Source: DAHUYF01 sp035623985 (lineage in GTDB: Bacteria; Pseudomonadota; Alphaproteobacteria; ATCC43930; CGMCC-115725). Taken from it: DNA of 64,000 nucleotides. The DNA is taken from assembly GCA_035623985.1 (NCBI GenBank), contig DASPSJ010000067.1, positions 1 through 64,000 of the forward strand, given 5' to 3'. The position numbers and the translations under genes are program-made. Shown piece by piece: positions 16,460 to 25,339 of this stretch (position 1 is its first letter; each line of letters starts with the position of its first letter). The notes beneath the pieces were generated by a model. It saw nothing but the letters and a program-made list of their open reading frames with translations. It did no database searches and was not told where the DNA came from.

Positions 16460-18097
16460 TCAGAAGGCGGCGGCGCGCGCCCTCTCCGGCCCGCGCATCG
16501 CCGCTTCGAGCACCATCTCCGCGCCCTTCTCGGCGATCATGATGATCGCCGCATTGGTGTTGCCCGACACCACGCTCGGCATCACGGAGCCGTCGATCAC
16601 GCGCAGCCCCCCGACGCCGTGCACCCGGAGCTGCGCATCGACCACCGCCTGGGCGTCCTCGCCCATGCGGCAGGTGCAGGTCGGATGATAGATCGTGCTG
16701 GCGCGTTCGCGAAGATGCCGCATCAGGTCCTCGTCGCTGACCGCTTGCGGGCCGGGCTCGTACTCGCTCTCGATATAGGGCCTGAGTGCCGGCGCCTGCA
16801 TGATCCGCCGCAATAGCCTCAGCCCCGCCAGCATGGTGCGCCGGTCGCTCTCGGCCGTGAGATAGTTGAGCTGGATCGCCGGCCGCGACGCGGGATCGGC
16901 GCTCTTGATGCGCACGAAGCCGCGGCTTTCCGGGCGGAGCTGGCAGATCGACGCCGTGAAACCCGAGAAGGGATGGAGCTTGTCGCCCATCCTGGTGGTG
17001 CTGAAATTGATGAAATGCACCTGCACGTCCGGAGTGGCAAGCCGCGGATCGGTGCGGAAGAAGCCGCCGGCATAGCCGGCGCTGACCGCCAGCGGCCCTT
17101 TGCGCCAAAGGGCATAGCGCAGGCCGATGCCGAGGCTGCGCAGCGGGCTTGCGACGTCGTCGTTGAGAGTGATCGGCCGGGTGCAGCGATAGACCAGCCG
17201 CGATTGCAGGTGATCTTGCAGATTCTCGCCCACCCCCGGCAAATCCCTGATGACGGCAATGCCGTGCCGGCGCAATAGCTCGCCCGGGCCGATGCCGGAT
17301 AGCTGCAACAGCGGCGGCGTGGCGATGGCGCCGGCGGCGAGGACCACCTCGCCCGCCGCCTCGGCGCGCCAGGTCTCCCCCCGATGCGCGAAGACCACTC
17401 CCGCCGCCGCGCCGCCTTCGATGAGCACGCGCAGGCTCGGCGCCTCGGTCAGCACCTGGAGATTGGCGCGCCGCCGCGCCGGGCGGAGATAGCCCACCGC
17501 CGCGCTGCAACGCCGGCCGTTTCGCGCGGTGGTCTGGAAATAGCCCGCGCCTTCCTGGACCGCGCCGTTGAAATCGTCGTTGCGCGCAAAGCCCGCCTCT
17601 ACGGCGGCTTCGATGAAGGCGTCGCAGAGCGCGTGCGGCTCGCGCTGATCGGAGACGGCGAGCGGCCCGCCCGTGCCGTGGAACTCGTCGGCCCCGCGCT
17701 GCTGATCCTCGGCGCGGCGGAAATAGGGCAGCACGTCCTCATGGCCCCAGCCGACATTGCCGAGTTGGCGCCAATGGTCGAAATCCTCCTTTTGGCCGCG
17801 GATATAGACGAGGCCGTTGATCGAGCTGGACCCGCCCAGCACCTTGCCGCGCGGCTGAAGGATGCGCCGGCCATTGAGCTCGGGCTCGGGCTCGCTCTCA
17901 TAGAGCCAGTTCACCTTGGCGTTCTTGAAGAGCTTGCCGTAGCCGATCGGGATGTGGATCCAGGGGTTGCGATCCTCGCCGCCGGCCTCGAGCAGCAGCA
18001 CGCGGTGCCGGCCGGACGCGCTCAGCCGGTTGGCCAGCACGCAGCCCGCGGAGCCCGCGCCGACGATGATGTAGTCGAAGCTGCCGAAGCTGCGCAT
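16460..18097 (-). CDS. GMC-family FAD-dependent oxidoreductase (choline-dehydrogenase-like)
   Basis: A 545-residue flavoenzyme. The N-terminal FAD-binding motif is DYIIVGAGSAGCVLANRLS, followed by LLEAGG, the GMC signature GGSSSINGLVYIRG near residue 90, and a second signature GAIATPPLLQLSGIG near 255. The C-terminal active-site stretch YHPTCTCRMG...IDGSVMPSVVSGNTNAAIIMIAEKGA holds the catalytic His and Asn. Such enzymes oxidise primary alcohols using quinone or oxygen as acceptor. With the adjacent aldehyde dehydrogenase it probably oxidises an alcohol to an acid. The exact substrate is unknown. Confidence 0.92.
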   Translation of the reverse strand: MRSFGSFDYIIVGAGSAGCVLANRLSASGRHRVLLLEAGGEDRNPWIHIPIGYGKLFKNAKVNWLYESEPEPELNGRRILQPRGKVLGGSSSINGLVYIRGQKEDFDHWRQLGNVGWGHEDVLPYFRRAEDQQRGADEFHGTGGPLAVSDQREPHALCDAFIEAAVEAGFARNDDFNGAVQEGAGYFQTTARNGRRCSAAVGYLRPARRRANLQVLTEAPSLRVLIEGGAAAGVVFAHRGETWRAEAAGEVVLAAGAIATPPLLQLSGIGPGELLRRHGIAVIRDLPGVGENLQDHLQSRLVYRCTRPITLNDDVASPLRSLGIGLRYALWRKGPLAVSAGYAGGFFRTDPRLATPDVQVHFINFSTTRMGDKLHPFSGFTASICQLRPESRGFVRIKSADPASRPAIQLNYLTAESDRRTMLAGLRLLRRIMQAPALRPYIESEYEPGPQAVSDEDLMRHLRERASTIYHPTCTCRMGEDAQAVVDAQLRVHGVGGLRVIDGSVMPSVVSGNTNAAIIMIAEKGAEMVLEAAMRGPERARAAAF

Positions 18098-18194
18098 TCG
18101 ACCCTTCCTCCCCTGGGGAGACTCATAGAGTCTTGCCGCAAGGGTGTCACCCCTCGCCTGCGCTCTCTCCCATGAGGCGAGAAAGGCGTGCCAG

Positions 18195-18698
18195 CTACCC
18201 GCCGTAAAAGACGTTCTCGCCGAGATCCTTCATCTCGAGGATGGCGGCGTCGGGGCGGCCCGCGGGCGGCTTCATCAGATGCGCCTCGACCACCTCGCCG
18301 ATGACGATGTGGTGGTCGCCTTCCGCGACGATCGACTTGACCCGGCACTCGACCGCGCCCGGCGCCTCGATGAGGATCGGCGCGCCGGTCGTGCCGGGGC
18401 GATAGGGCTGGCCGCTGAGCTTGCCCTCGGTGACGTCGGCCGGGCGGAAGAAAGTGAAGGCGAGGCTCTTCTGGTCCTTGCCGAGCATGTTGAGGGCAAA
18501 GCCGCCGGCCGCCTTCACCACTTGATAGGCGCCGCTGTCGGCCTTGACGCCGACCACCACCAGCGGCGGTGCGAAAGAGGTCTGCGTCACGAAATTGACC
18601 GTGGCGGCGGCGATGCCGCCTTTGCCGTCATCGGCGGTGAGCACGTAGATCCCATAGGGGATCATGCGCAAGGTGATCTTCTTGGCGTCGGTGTTCAT
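18195..18698 (-). CDS. Flavin reductase-like protein (FMN-binding split barrel)
   Basis: A 167-residue flavin-reductase-domain protein: RMIPYGIYVLTADDGKGGIAAATVNFVTQTSFAPP, then VVVGVKADS and FALNMLGKDQ. These are standard for the family that reduces FMN/FAD with NAD(P)H and hands it to a partner monooxygenase. No large monooxygenase component lies beside it, so the partner must be elsewhere if one exists; the diiron protein at 5653 is an alternative electron acceptor only by speculation. It heads the minus-strand catabolic block and faces paaX across 130 bases. Confidence 0.85.
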   Translation of the reverse strand: MNTDAKKITLRMIPYGIYVLTADDGKGGIAAATVNFVTQTSFAPPLVVVGVKADSGAYQVVKAAGGFALNMLGKDQKSLAFTFFRPADVTEGKLSGQPYRPGTTGAPILIEAPGAVECRVKSIVAEGDHHIVIGEVVEAHLMKPPAGRPDAAILEMKDLGENVFYGG

Positions 18699-18828
18699 CG
18701 GCCTCTCCTCTCCTCTCCTTCCCTTACCGGCGGCATGCCCCTGGGATCGGGCATGATCATTGGATTAGAGTGCCGCCGGCGCAAGCTGCCCGGGAGGATG
18801 GGATGGGGCCGAGCATCGCCCTCGACCG

Positions 18829-19764
18829 ATGACGACGGCCAAGCGAAGCCCGCGCCCGGGCGAAGCCGATCCGATCGAGCGGTTGCGGCGGCGCTTCGCC
18901 GAGCGCCGGCCGGTCCGCACCGGCTCGCTCATCATCACCGTCTTCGGCGACGTCCTCCTGCCGCGCGGCGGCGAGGTGCTGCTTGCCGATCTCATCGCGC
19001 TGCTGGCGGAATTCTCGCTCAATGACAGCCAGGTGCGCACGGCGGTGTCGCGCCTCGTCGCCGATGGCTGGCTCGAGGCCGAGCGGCTTGGGCGGCGCAG
19101 CCTCTACCGCCCGACCGAGACCGGCCGCCACCGCTTCATCGAGGCGACGCGGCGCATCTATGCCGGCCCGCCCAAGGCCTGGCGCGGCGGCTGGCACGTG
19201 CTGCTGCTGCCGGACGGCGCCGAGCGCGGCGAGCTTGGCAAGGATCTGGGCTGGCTCGGCTTCGGCAGCCTCGCCCCCGGCGTGATGCTGCATCCCACGC
19301 CCAACGCGGCCTCGCTCGCCTCGGTGATCGCCGATCTTCCGGCGGAGGCACGGCCGCTGGTGATCGCCGGCAAGACGGCTTTCGCGCCGCCGCCGCGCCT
19401 GTTGCCGGCGCTGGTAGAGCGCTGCTGGGATCTGACGGGGCTGGGCGAGGCCTATCGCACGTTCCTCGCCGGCTTTGCCGAGCTGGGCGAGGCGGTTGCA
19501 CGGGGCTTCGTCCCGGCGCCGCTGCCGGCGCTGCTGGCGCGGCTGATGCTCATCCACGACTATCGCCGCCTCATCCTGCGCGACCCCTTGCTGCCCCCGG
19601 CGCTGCTGCCGCGCGACTGGATCGGCCGCGACGCCTATGCCGCCGCGCGCGCGCTTTACCGCGCGCTCGCCCCGCCGGCCGAGCGCTGGATCAACGGCCA
19701 TCTCGGCGACCGCGACGGCAAGCTGCCGGCGCCGGGCGCGGCGTTCCGCCGGCGGTTTCCGTGA
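18829..19764 (+). CDS. paaX: PaaX-family transcriptional regulator
   Basis: A 311-residue repressor. An N-terminal winged HTH is seen at TGSLIITVFGDVLLPRGGEVLLADLIALLAEFSLNDSQVRTAVSRLVADGWL (residues ~32-82), then the PaaX-like domain (GGWHVLLLPDG) and C-terminal domain (LMLIHDYRRLILRDPLLPPALLPRDWIG). PaaX proteins release DNA when phenylacetyl-CoA binds. The paaABCDE genes lie 10.4 kb downstream on the same strand, and an inverted repeat before paaA is a plausible target. The intervening 10 kb is an accessory cassette array, suggesting that regulator and structural genes were once closer. Confidence 0.93.
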   Translation: MTTAKRSPRPGEADPIERLRRRFAERRPVRTGSLIITVFGDVLLPRGGEVLLADLIALLAEFSLNDSQVRTAVSRLVADGWLEAERLGRRSLYRPTETGRHRFIEATRRIYAGPPKAWRGGWHVLLLPDGAERGELGKDLGWLGFGSLAPGVMLHPTPNAASLASVIADLPAEARPLVIAGKTAFAPPPRLLPALVERCWDLTGLGEAYRTFLAGFAELGEAVARGFVPAPLPALLARLMLIHDYRRLILRDPLLPPALLPRDWIGRDAYAAARALYRALAPPAERWINGHLGDRDGKLPAPGAAFRRRFP

Positions 19765-19807
19765 GGTTCTGAAAGATTGAGCGCCGACGATTGAAATGCC
19801 CAGAACC

Positions 19808-19891
19808 ACCCCACCTCACCCTCCCAGCGCTGCGCGCTGGTTCCCCCCTCTTCGCCCCAATGGGGCGGAGAGGGTCGGGGTAAGGTGGGGT
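19808..19891. repeat. Large imperfect intergenic palindrome after paaX
   Basis: The ends ACCCCACCT (19808-19816) and AGGTGGGGT (19883-19891) are perfect complements. Inside are two smaller hairpins, CCAGCGC/GCGCTGG (19824-19840) and CGCCCCA/TGGGGCG (19853-19867). The whole can fold into a cruciform-like RNA and probably doubles as the paaX terminator. It has the look of a dispersed extragenic palindrome family, but no second full copy occurs in this window. Confidence 0.6.
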
Positions 19892-19964
19892 CTGCCAATC
19901 GAGCGTGCTATCTCAACGCATTTCCGACACCGGCAACTGGACATCGACATACGATCGACGCCCG

Positions 19965-20536
19965 GAGCCTTGGGGGCTGAGGGATCTCGTCATAGCATGA
20001 ATGCATCTGGTCCGACGCGACCGCGTCGTGACAATGAGCGATGCCTCCGGTGGGCGCGCTGCCGGCTGTTCTCGCGCCACCTGAAGGAGGTCCGATGCCT
20101 GCTGCCTTTACCTTGCGCATGCCTCTCGGCGGCTTCGAACGCGAGCCCCGCAGCTACGATGATCTGCGCCGGCTCGCCGCGCGCTGCGCCAAAGACGAGC
20201 TTGCCGGCCGAACGTTGTGCAACCACGCAACCCAACTTGCCATCACGCTGTCGCCCGCGGCGCTGGCGGCGGCGACGCGGCCCGGCGCGCCTTCGGCGCT
20301 GCTCTTGGCGATCCCGGACCTTCCGGCGCTGCTCTCGCATGCCCTTTATGTCCGCACCGTCGCCGACCCGCGCCGCCGCCCCGATATCCGGCGCGTGCAC
20401 CTCCTCGCCGCGCGCGCCGAGATCGCCGGCCGCCCGGTCGAGCTGCTGTTCGCGATACGCGAGACCTTCGGCGGCCAGTGCTTTCTCGACCGCGTCAGCG
20501 AGCGGGGCGCGTCGACGCGAAAGCGACAAGATGGCG
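19965..20536 (+). repeat. Cassette repeat copy 1 (leader plus head-coding sequence)
   Basis: Nearly identical to 22222-22797, 25782-26360 and 27507-28085. It begins with GAGCCTTGGGGGCTGAGGGA, runs through TCTCGTCATAGCATGAATGC and a GC-rich stretch to a GAAGGAGG ribosome-binding site, then covers the first ~140 codons of the gene. Similarity stops abruptly after the VSER codons. The ~130 upstream bases are as conserved as the coding part, so the mobile or recombining unit includes the promoter/leader. Confidence 0.85.
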
Positions 20537-21060
20537 GAAGCGCACCGAATGATAGAGATACTGACCCGTCTGTTGCACGCCAAACGGCCGACGCACCCGA
20601 GCAACTCGCACAAGTGCCGGCGACAACCGTACATGATATGACGCGGGTCATTTTTGGCGAGACGGCCGGGCTATATCCCCACTCGATCGACCCGGATAGG
20701 TCGCCATACGACCCCGCTAACTGGGACACCGACTCGGCTGATAATCTGGCAGCCGCGCGTCAATATATTGGCATCGTTGCCGGCAGAAACGGTCAAACCC
20801 ATTCAGCCGATGCTGATCTTTCCAACCCCATTGAGACACGAGCCTGGGCTGACGCCGCCAATGCCGCAGCCAAGGCACACGCCAATCCCGATCTCCTGGA
20901 CGAGCATATCGATCATTTTTATCTCCGCGGCAATGGAGATACACGGAATCCCTGGCCGACATTGACACGCTATCTTAGGATTGGCCCATTCAGAAACGTC
21001 GGGGGCGGCGATGCCGGGCGCGGAAACGATCTTTATATTGAATTTTATGGAAGGAGATAG
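20095..21060 (+). CDS. Cassette protein 1: shared head domain plus SleB-like cell-wall-hydrolase-type tail
   Basis: A 321-residue protein with no signal peptide. Residues 1-138 are the shared head (FTLRMPLGGFEREPRSYDDL ... GGQCFLDRVSER). A linker (~140-180) leads to a unique tail. The tail opens with TRVIFGETAGLYP and continues ARQYIGIVAGRNG...AWADAANAAAKA, ending in GPFRNVGGGDAGRGNDLYIEFYG. The IFGETAG glutamate followed by a helix with RN resembles the catalytic layout of SleB/cell-wall hydrolases (IYGEARG...NR). That is a motif-level guess. The start is ATG 20095, seven bases after GAAGGAGG. Tail codons are poorer in GC than the head. The head resembles phage-type polyvalent-protein domains in outline, at low certainty. 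Confidence 0.7.
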   Translation: MPAAFTLRMPLGGFEREPRSYDDLRRLAARCAKDELAGRTLCNHATQLAITLSPAALAAATRPGAPSALLLAIPDLPALLSHALYVRTVADPRRRPDIRRVHLLAARAEIAGRPVELLFAIRETFGGQCFLDRVSERGASTRKRQDGGSAPNDRDTDPSVARQTADAPEQLAQVPATTVHDMTRVIFGETAGLYPHSIDPDRSPYDPANWDTDSADNLAAARQYIGIVAGRNGQTHSADADLSNPIETRAWADAANAAAKAHANPDLLDEHIDHFYLRGNGDTRNPWPTLTRYLRIGPFRNVGGGDAGRGNDLYIEFYGRR

Positions 21061-21137
21061 ACTGTCCTCGACTGCGCAACTTGGGCGATACGATGTCGTC
21101 CGTCCATTCCAAATATAACGGTAGTCTCAAACTCGCT

Positions 21138-22079
21138 CTATCTCGATGAGTAAGTGACATGTTCTGCCGACTCGATGCAGACCATCTGCATGACGCGCGG
21201 CTTTTGCGGCGTCAGGGGGCAGACACGATAGTCACCATAGGCGTTACTGTTCCAATCTAGACGCGAGGCCACCGCCGGCGGCACGATGTCATCGGGTACG
21301 CCCAAAATGCGCTTGGTTCCGATCCACCAGAGGCGGGTGGTCACACTTCCATTCCAGTAGGAAAGGCGGCCATGCACGTTAAAGCAGGCGCCAGCGAGAT
21401 CGGGATCGGATGCGCAGTTTCGAGACGGTGGGCGAACCACGCGGGCATGTCGCTCAACCGTCGTTGCCTCGGGCAATGGTGTCGCAGTACCTCGATCGAG
21501 ATCCGTTTCATAAACGGTAGGATCCGTGACGCAGCTTCGGCGACGTGCAGGGATCAGCGTCGAGGCGCGCGCCTCGACCACGATCTTTCCGTCTGCGGTA
21601 AAACCCTCGGGCTGCACCGACGCGTCGCAATCAGCCCATCCGAATATATCCCAGACATTACGCCACCGAATTTTTCCGCTAACGATCGTCAGCGTGGCGA
21701 TCTGCGCGTTTCTCTGTTGCTCATTGGGAAAGTTTCGCGATGTTTCTCGGGAAAGCAGCAAGCCGGAGCGATCGACCCCAAAATCCACGATCGCATCCGT
21801 CTCGGCTCCGCCCGACGAGAGCGTAAAAGCGTAGCTTGTTCTGGCGTGACGAAGATGGAGCACCGACGTGATCTCGCACGTGTCGCCTTGCCGGCGTGAC
21901 GTAGCGACGATGACAGCCCGATCGGCGCCGAACTGCACGGTTTCGCTGGTGAATTCCCTCGTTCCCGCCCGCTTCGGGCATTCCGGCGTTGTGACGGACG
22001 CGAGAGGCGGCGCGGCGGTGGCTGTTGCGATGCTTTGCAGGCCTGAAAGGATCGAGGCAAAAAGCGCGAGATAACGCAT
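21138..22079 (-). CDS. Exported protein of unknown function beside cassette 1
   Basis: A 313-residue protein. It has a Sec signal peptide (MRYLALFASILSGLQSIATATA, cleavage after TAA-like residues ~24) and a mature part with eight or more cysteines, probably disulfide-bonded, rich in beta-type segments. ATG 22079 is preceded by AGGAG; the frame upstream lacks support. It is transcribed toward cassette 1 and sits between cassettes 1 and 2. Periplasmic location fits a guard against a peptidoglycan-directed effector, but no family is recognised and the opposite orientation is unusual for an immunity gene. Confidence 0.65.
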   Translation of the reverse strand: MRYLALFASILSGLQSIATATAAPPLASVTTPECPKRAGTREFTSETVQFGADRAVIVATSRRQGDTCEITSVLHLRHARTSYAFTLSSGGAETDAIVDFGVDRSGLLLSRETSRNFPNEQQRNAQIATLTIVSGKIRWRNVWDIFGWADCDASVQPEGFTADGKIVVEARASTLIPARRRSCVTDPTVYETDLDRGTATPLPEATTVERHARVVRPPSRNCASDPDLAGACFNVHGRLSYWNGSVTTRLWWIGTKRILGVPDDIVPPAVASRLDWNSNAYGDYRVCPLTPQKPRVMQMVCIESAEHVTYSSR

Positions 22080-22221
22080 TCTCCTGCTCCGGAAAACCTT
22101 TCCTATTGCCCTGTGCGCCTCAAACAGCCTTCGCTGATCGCAGAGCCTGTCAGTCAATCGGCAAGGCAGTTTATAAAAGCACGAAGCATTATAAACTGGA
22201 AAATTATGCCCTCAATATACG

Positions 22222-22797
22222 GGGCCTTGGGGCCTGAGGGATCTCGTCATAGCCTGAATGCATCTGATCCAACGCGGTCGCGTCGCGACAATGAGCGATG
22301 CTCCGGCGGGCGCGCCGCCGGCTGTTCTCGCGCGACCTGAAGGAGGTTCCGATGCCCGCTCCCTTTACCTTGCGCACGCCTCTCGGCGGCTTCGAGCGCG
22401 AGCCCCGCGGCTACGATGATCTGCGCCGGCTCGCCCTCGGTTATGCCAAAGACGAGTTTGCCGGCCGAACGCTGTGCAACCATCCGACCCAACTTGCCAT
22501 AACGCTGTCGCCCGCGGCGCTGGCGGCGGCGACGCGGCCCGGCGCGCCTTCGGCGCTGCTCTGGGCGATCCCGGACCTTCCGGCTCTGCTTTCGCATGCT
22601 CTTTATGTCCGCACCGTCGCCGATCCCCGCCGCCGCCCCGATATCCGGCGCGTGCACCTCCTCGCCGCCCGCGCCGAGATCGCCGGCCGCCCGGTCGAGC
22701 TGCTCTTCGCGGTGCGCGAGACCTTCGGCGGCCAGTGCTTCCTCGACCGCGTCAGCGAGCGAAGTGCATCCATGCGCCATCGGCAGGATGGTGGGGG
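22222..22797 (+). repeat. Cassette repeat copy 2 (leader plus head-coding sequence)
   Basis: The second copy of the leader/head unit. The leader begins GGCCTTGGGGCCTGAGGGAT and carries the same GAAGGAGG before ATG 22352. Similarity to the other copies continues through the head codons and ends around the VSER codons. Differences from copies 3 and 4 are scattered single bases, implying recent duplication or gene conversion. Confidence 0.85.
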
Positions 22798-23431
22798 CAT
22801 AGCGGATGGGATCGGGGAGGAAGCTGCCGATGACACCAGTGATGAACCAGCCAGAGATGTTGAAACAAGCGAGATCGCGGATGACGGTGTAACCGACGCG
22901 GAAACCGCGCCAACATCGTCAGACAGCTCTCGCGTCAACACCGCATCGCAAGCGGGCAAATGGCTCGACCCAAACAGCAAATATGCCAGATTCTTCGACC
23001 AGCAATTCGCGGCCGTGGCGGAAGTTGCGACAGACCTTGGTGTCGACCCTACCCTTCTCCTCGGCCTTTCGGCGCATGAATCAGGATGGGGTAAGCCAGA
23101 AAACAACTACGCTAAAAACCTCAATCCATTTGGTGCCACGCCGCTCGGCGACAGCACTTCCGGACTCCGGTTTCAGTCATATCGGGACGCGTGGCAAGCA
23201 TGGGCAAGAACGTTTGGCCCTCGTGTCGCTGGGGTCGGAAGCGATGCCGCAGCTTTTCTCCGCAATCTCGAATACGATAATCGTCGGGTTTATGGGCCCA
23301 CAATTGGCGGAAATTATCGGGGAGCCTATAATTCGGAAGATGAAAATTGGAAGAAGGGCGTTGCCGAAGCAATCGCCGGAGTTCGCAGGAGGTTGCCGCT
23401 ATGGCAGGGGAATCTCGATAGCCCACCCTGA
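22352..23431 (+). CDS. Cassette protein 2: shared head plus glucosaminidase/lysozyme-like tail
   Basis: A 359-residue protein without signal peptide. Residues 1-138 are the shared head. An acidic, Thr/Ser/Asp-rich linker spans ~140-205. The tail (~208-350) has VAEVATDLGVDPTLLLGLSA, then HESGWGKPENNYAKNLNPFG and FQSYRDAWQAWARTF. The catalytic-Glu context ESGWGK followed by NNxxNxFG is the classic FlgJ/glucosaminidase-type lysozyme signature. It should cleave peptidoglycan glycan strands. An exported protein gene follows on the same strand, 161 bases downstream, and is a possible protective partner. Delivery route unknown. Confidence 0.8.
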   Translation: MPAPFTLRTPLGGFEREPRGYDDLRRLALGYAKDEFAGRTLCNHPTQLAITLSPAALAAATRPGAPSALLWAIPDLPALLSHALYVRTVADPRRRPDIRRVHLLAARAEIAGRPVELLFAVRETFGGQCFLDRVSERSASMRHRQDGGGIADGIGEEAADDTSDEPARDVETSEIADDGVTDAETAPTSSDSSRVNTASQAGKWLDPNSKYARFFDQQFAAVAEVATDLGVDPTLLLGLSAHESGWGKPENNYAKNLNPFGATPLGDSTSGLRFQSYRDAWQAWARTFGPRVAGVGSDAAAFLRNLEYDNRRVYGPTIGGNYRGAYNSEDENWKKGVAEAIAGVRRRLPLWQGNLDSPP

Positions 23432-23592
23432 GAAAAGAAGGTCGAGGAAGAAAGGGGACTGAGCGACGATCACCGAGCTTTCCCAGAATAGCCTCACTTT
23501 TGCTGAATTAGGTGGGTATCATCCCGAGGTCTGGAATCAAGACGCACCGGCCGATTAACTTGTCCAAAAGTGGACCGCTGACTAACGAGGCC

Positions 23593-24834
23593 ATGTTCAG
23601 GTTCTGTCGCCCTTGCATCCTCCTTTTTCCGATGCTCGCGGGAGCGTCGGCCCAGGCTCAGGCGCCGCCGCTCCTCGAGCTTCACGCACAGCTCGCGCCG
23701 ATGCGCGCGACACGCGGCGACTCCGAGAAGCGTGGCGCCACGCCGGCGCTGATGGCGGTCAAGCACGAGCTGCGCGATTGGATCGAAGCGCATCTGTCGA
23801 GACTGGCCGAGAACGGTGATGAGCAGGCGCTGGCGGTCCGCCTCAATGAGGAGCTTGCAGGCGCCGACCTCTTCTGCAAGGAAAAGGACAATGCGAAGGA
23901 TCGCTGCGCCAAAGATGACGGGGAATGGGAGGGCACCGGTTTCCTGGAGCCTCTTCACTTTGAACGTCAGGAATCGGGCGGTTTGCTCATGGTGCGTACC
24001 GGCCTTGGCATTTTCTGTGGCGAGGATGAATCGGCTTATCTCTACGAATGGCACGACGGCCGGTGGCAGCGATTATGGCAAACCGAGCAAACGATCGAGC
24101 CGAGCAAGCCTTACGCGCCGCAATTCATCGCCGGCTTGCGCGCCTCCCGGCCCGACGACAAGACCGGCCGGCGCCTTGTGATGTCGCTGGGTTATGCGGG
24201 TTGGTGCACCTCGAACTGGCGCCGGGTCTTCTATCGCCTGTGGCGCGTCGATCCCGCAGCAGCCGCGGGAACACTGCTCCTCGATCAGGCGGAATATGCT
24301 TATATCGGCGCGCACGATCCGCCACTCGAAGGAAGCGTCGGCACGGCGGATGCGCTGGTCGAGCTCACCATCGGCAGCCTGGATGCCGGCGTGCACTCCT
24401 ACGAAGCGGTCCGACATTACGCGATCAGCGGCGATCGGATCGAGCGTATCGATCCGGTCGCGCTGGACCCGGCCGCTTTTACTGAGGAATGGCTCAAAAA
24501 TACTTGGGAGCAGAGTGCAGCCTGGACGCCGCTGCGGCGCCGCACTTTCCTGCGCCCGTGGCACATCCGGTTTCACGCCGATTTCATAAGGGGCGAGTAT
24601 ATTGGTCAGCCGCAACGCTGCGGCAAAACGCCTGATCTCTGGCAAGTGGGGATCGATCTCAAAGACGTCATAGAGGATAAATCGAGCGGCATCGGCTATT
24701 TCTTCGTGACGTGGCAGCCGCCCTATCATTTCGAGATGATCGACATTCGCTCAAAGCCGAGGGCGGACTGCAACCAACCGGCGCCGCCTGGTGAGGGGCT
24801 GGAAACCCTGTTTCCGATCCAGGGATGGCGGTGA
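23593..24834 (+). CDS. Exported protein of unknown function following cassette 2
   Basis: A 413-residue protein. From ATG 23593 it has a signal peptide (MFRFCRPCILLFPMLAGASA, cleavage near AQA). The mature part is rich in Trp and acidic residues, with cysteines at the start and end (DLFCKEKDN, GYAGWCTSN, RADCNQPA). No family was recognised. Position downstream of a glycan-hydrolase-like effector and export to the periplasm make an immunity or inhibitor role possible. At 413 residues it is large for one, so it could also be an unrelated cargo gene. The earlier TTG-type frame extension to 23512 lacks a signal and was not used. Confidence 0.65.
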   Translation: MFRFCRPCILLFPMLAGASAQAQAPPLLELHAQLAPMRATRGDSEKRGATPALMAVKHELRDWIEAHLSRLAENGDEQALAVRLNEELAGADLFCKEKDNAKDRCAKDDGEWEGTGFLEPLHFERQESGGLLMVRTGLGIFCGEDESAYLYEWHDGRWQRLWQTEQTIEPSKPYAPQFIAGLRASRPDDKTGRRLVMSLGYAGWCTSNWRRVFYRLWRVDPAAAAGTLLLDQAEYAYIGAHDPPLEGSVGTADALVELTIGSLDAGVHSYEAVRHYAISGDRIERIDPVALDPAAFTEEWLKNTWEQSAAWTPLRRRTFLRPWHIRFHADFIRGEYIGQPQRCGKTPDLWQVGIDLKDVIEDKSSGIGYFFVTWQPPYHFEMIDIRSKPRADCNQPAPPGEGLETLFPIQGWR

Positions 24835-24906
24835 AGGCATCGCCCCGGCGGATCGGATGTCCGGGCCGCAGTAATATGAACATCTTCGTCGCTTTCGGAG
24901 GCAAGC

Positions 24907-25272
24907 ATGGCGGATGATCAGGAGCTGTATCGCGTCCTTTCCGACGCTTGGGAAGAGGCGATGGATAAAGAGGAGTTTCGCCACGCGATCGGCAGCGGCA
25001 TCGCCGCTTATCTCGCGCTCTATCCGAAGAACGAGAAACTTGCGGATGGTGCTTTGGGCCTGATCCACGTCGCGATCAACCAGCTTTTCTCCTCCACGGC
25101 GTCTACCGAGAAAGAGCCCTATTCTTGCTCATTCTGCGGCCAGAGCGGATCGGAGACGCGCCTGGGAGCGGGACCGGATGTCTTCATCTGCATCGGCTGC
25201 GTCGAGCTCTTCAACGAAATCTTCGGCATCAAAGCCTCCTCAACACCAGCCGCTAAGAAACCAAATGAATGA
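24907..25272 (+). CDS. Orphan ClpX-type C4 zinc-finger protein
   Basis: A 121-residue protein. Residues ~1-65 are helical with no known match (DDQELYRVLSDAWEEAMDKE). Residues ~75-105 are a ClpX-type zinc finger: CSFCGQSGSETRLGAGPDVF then ICIGCVELFNEIF, i.e. C-x2-C-x19-C-x2-C. No AAA+ domain follows. In ClpX this finger binds substrates and adaptors, so a free-standing copy could act as an adaptor or decoy for a protease, or as a small regulator. A GGAGG site precedes ATG 24907. It is a cargo gene of the cassette array, 72 bases after the exported protein. Confidence 0.75.
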   Translation: MADDQELYRVLSDAWEEAMDKEEFRHAIGSGIAAYLALYPKNEKLADGALGLIHVAINQLFSSTASTEKEPYSCSFCGQSGSETRLGAGPDVFICIGCVELFNEIFGIKASSTPAAKKPNE

Positions 25273-25339
25273 AGGTCAAGAACATTAGAACTCTTGACGC
25301 TTTCGGCGCAGTCGATTTCCCCAAGAGGACGAACCGCTC

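Noticed and set aside
19990..20634. Minus-strand open frames repeated opposite each cassette head
   Set aside because: They recur only because the DNA is repeated. They are Arg/Glu-rich and lack start signals, while the plus strand has a strong GAAGGAGG ATG start.
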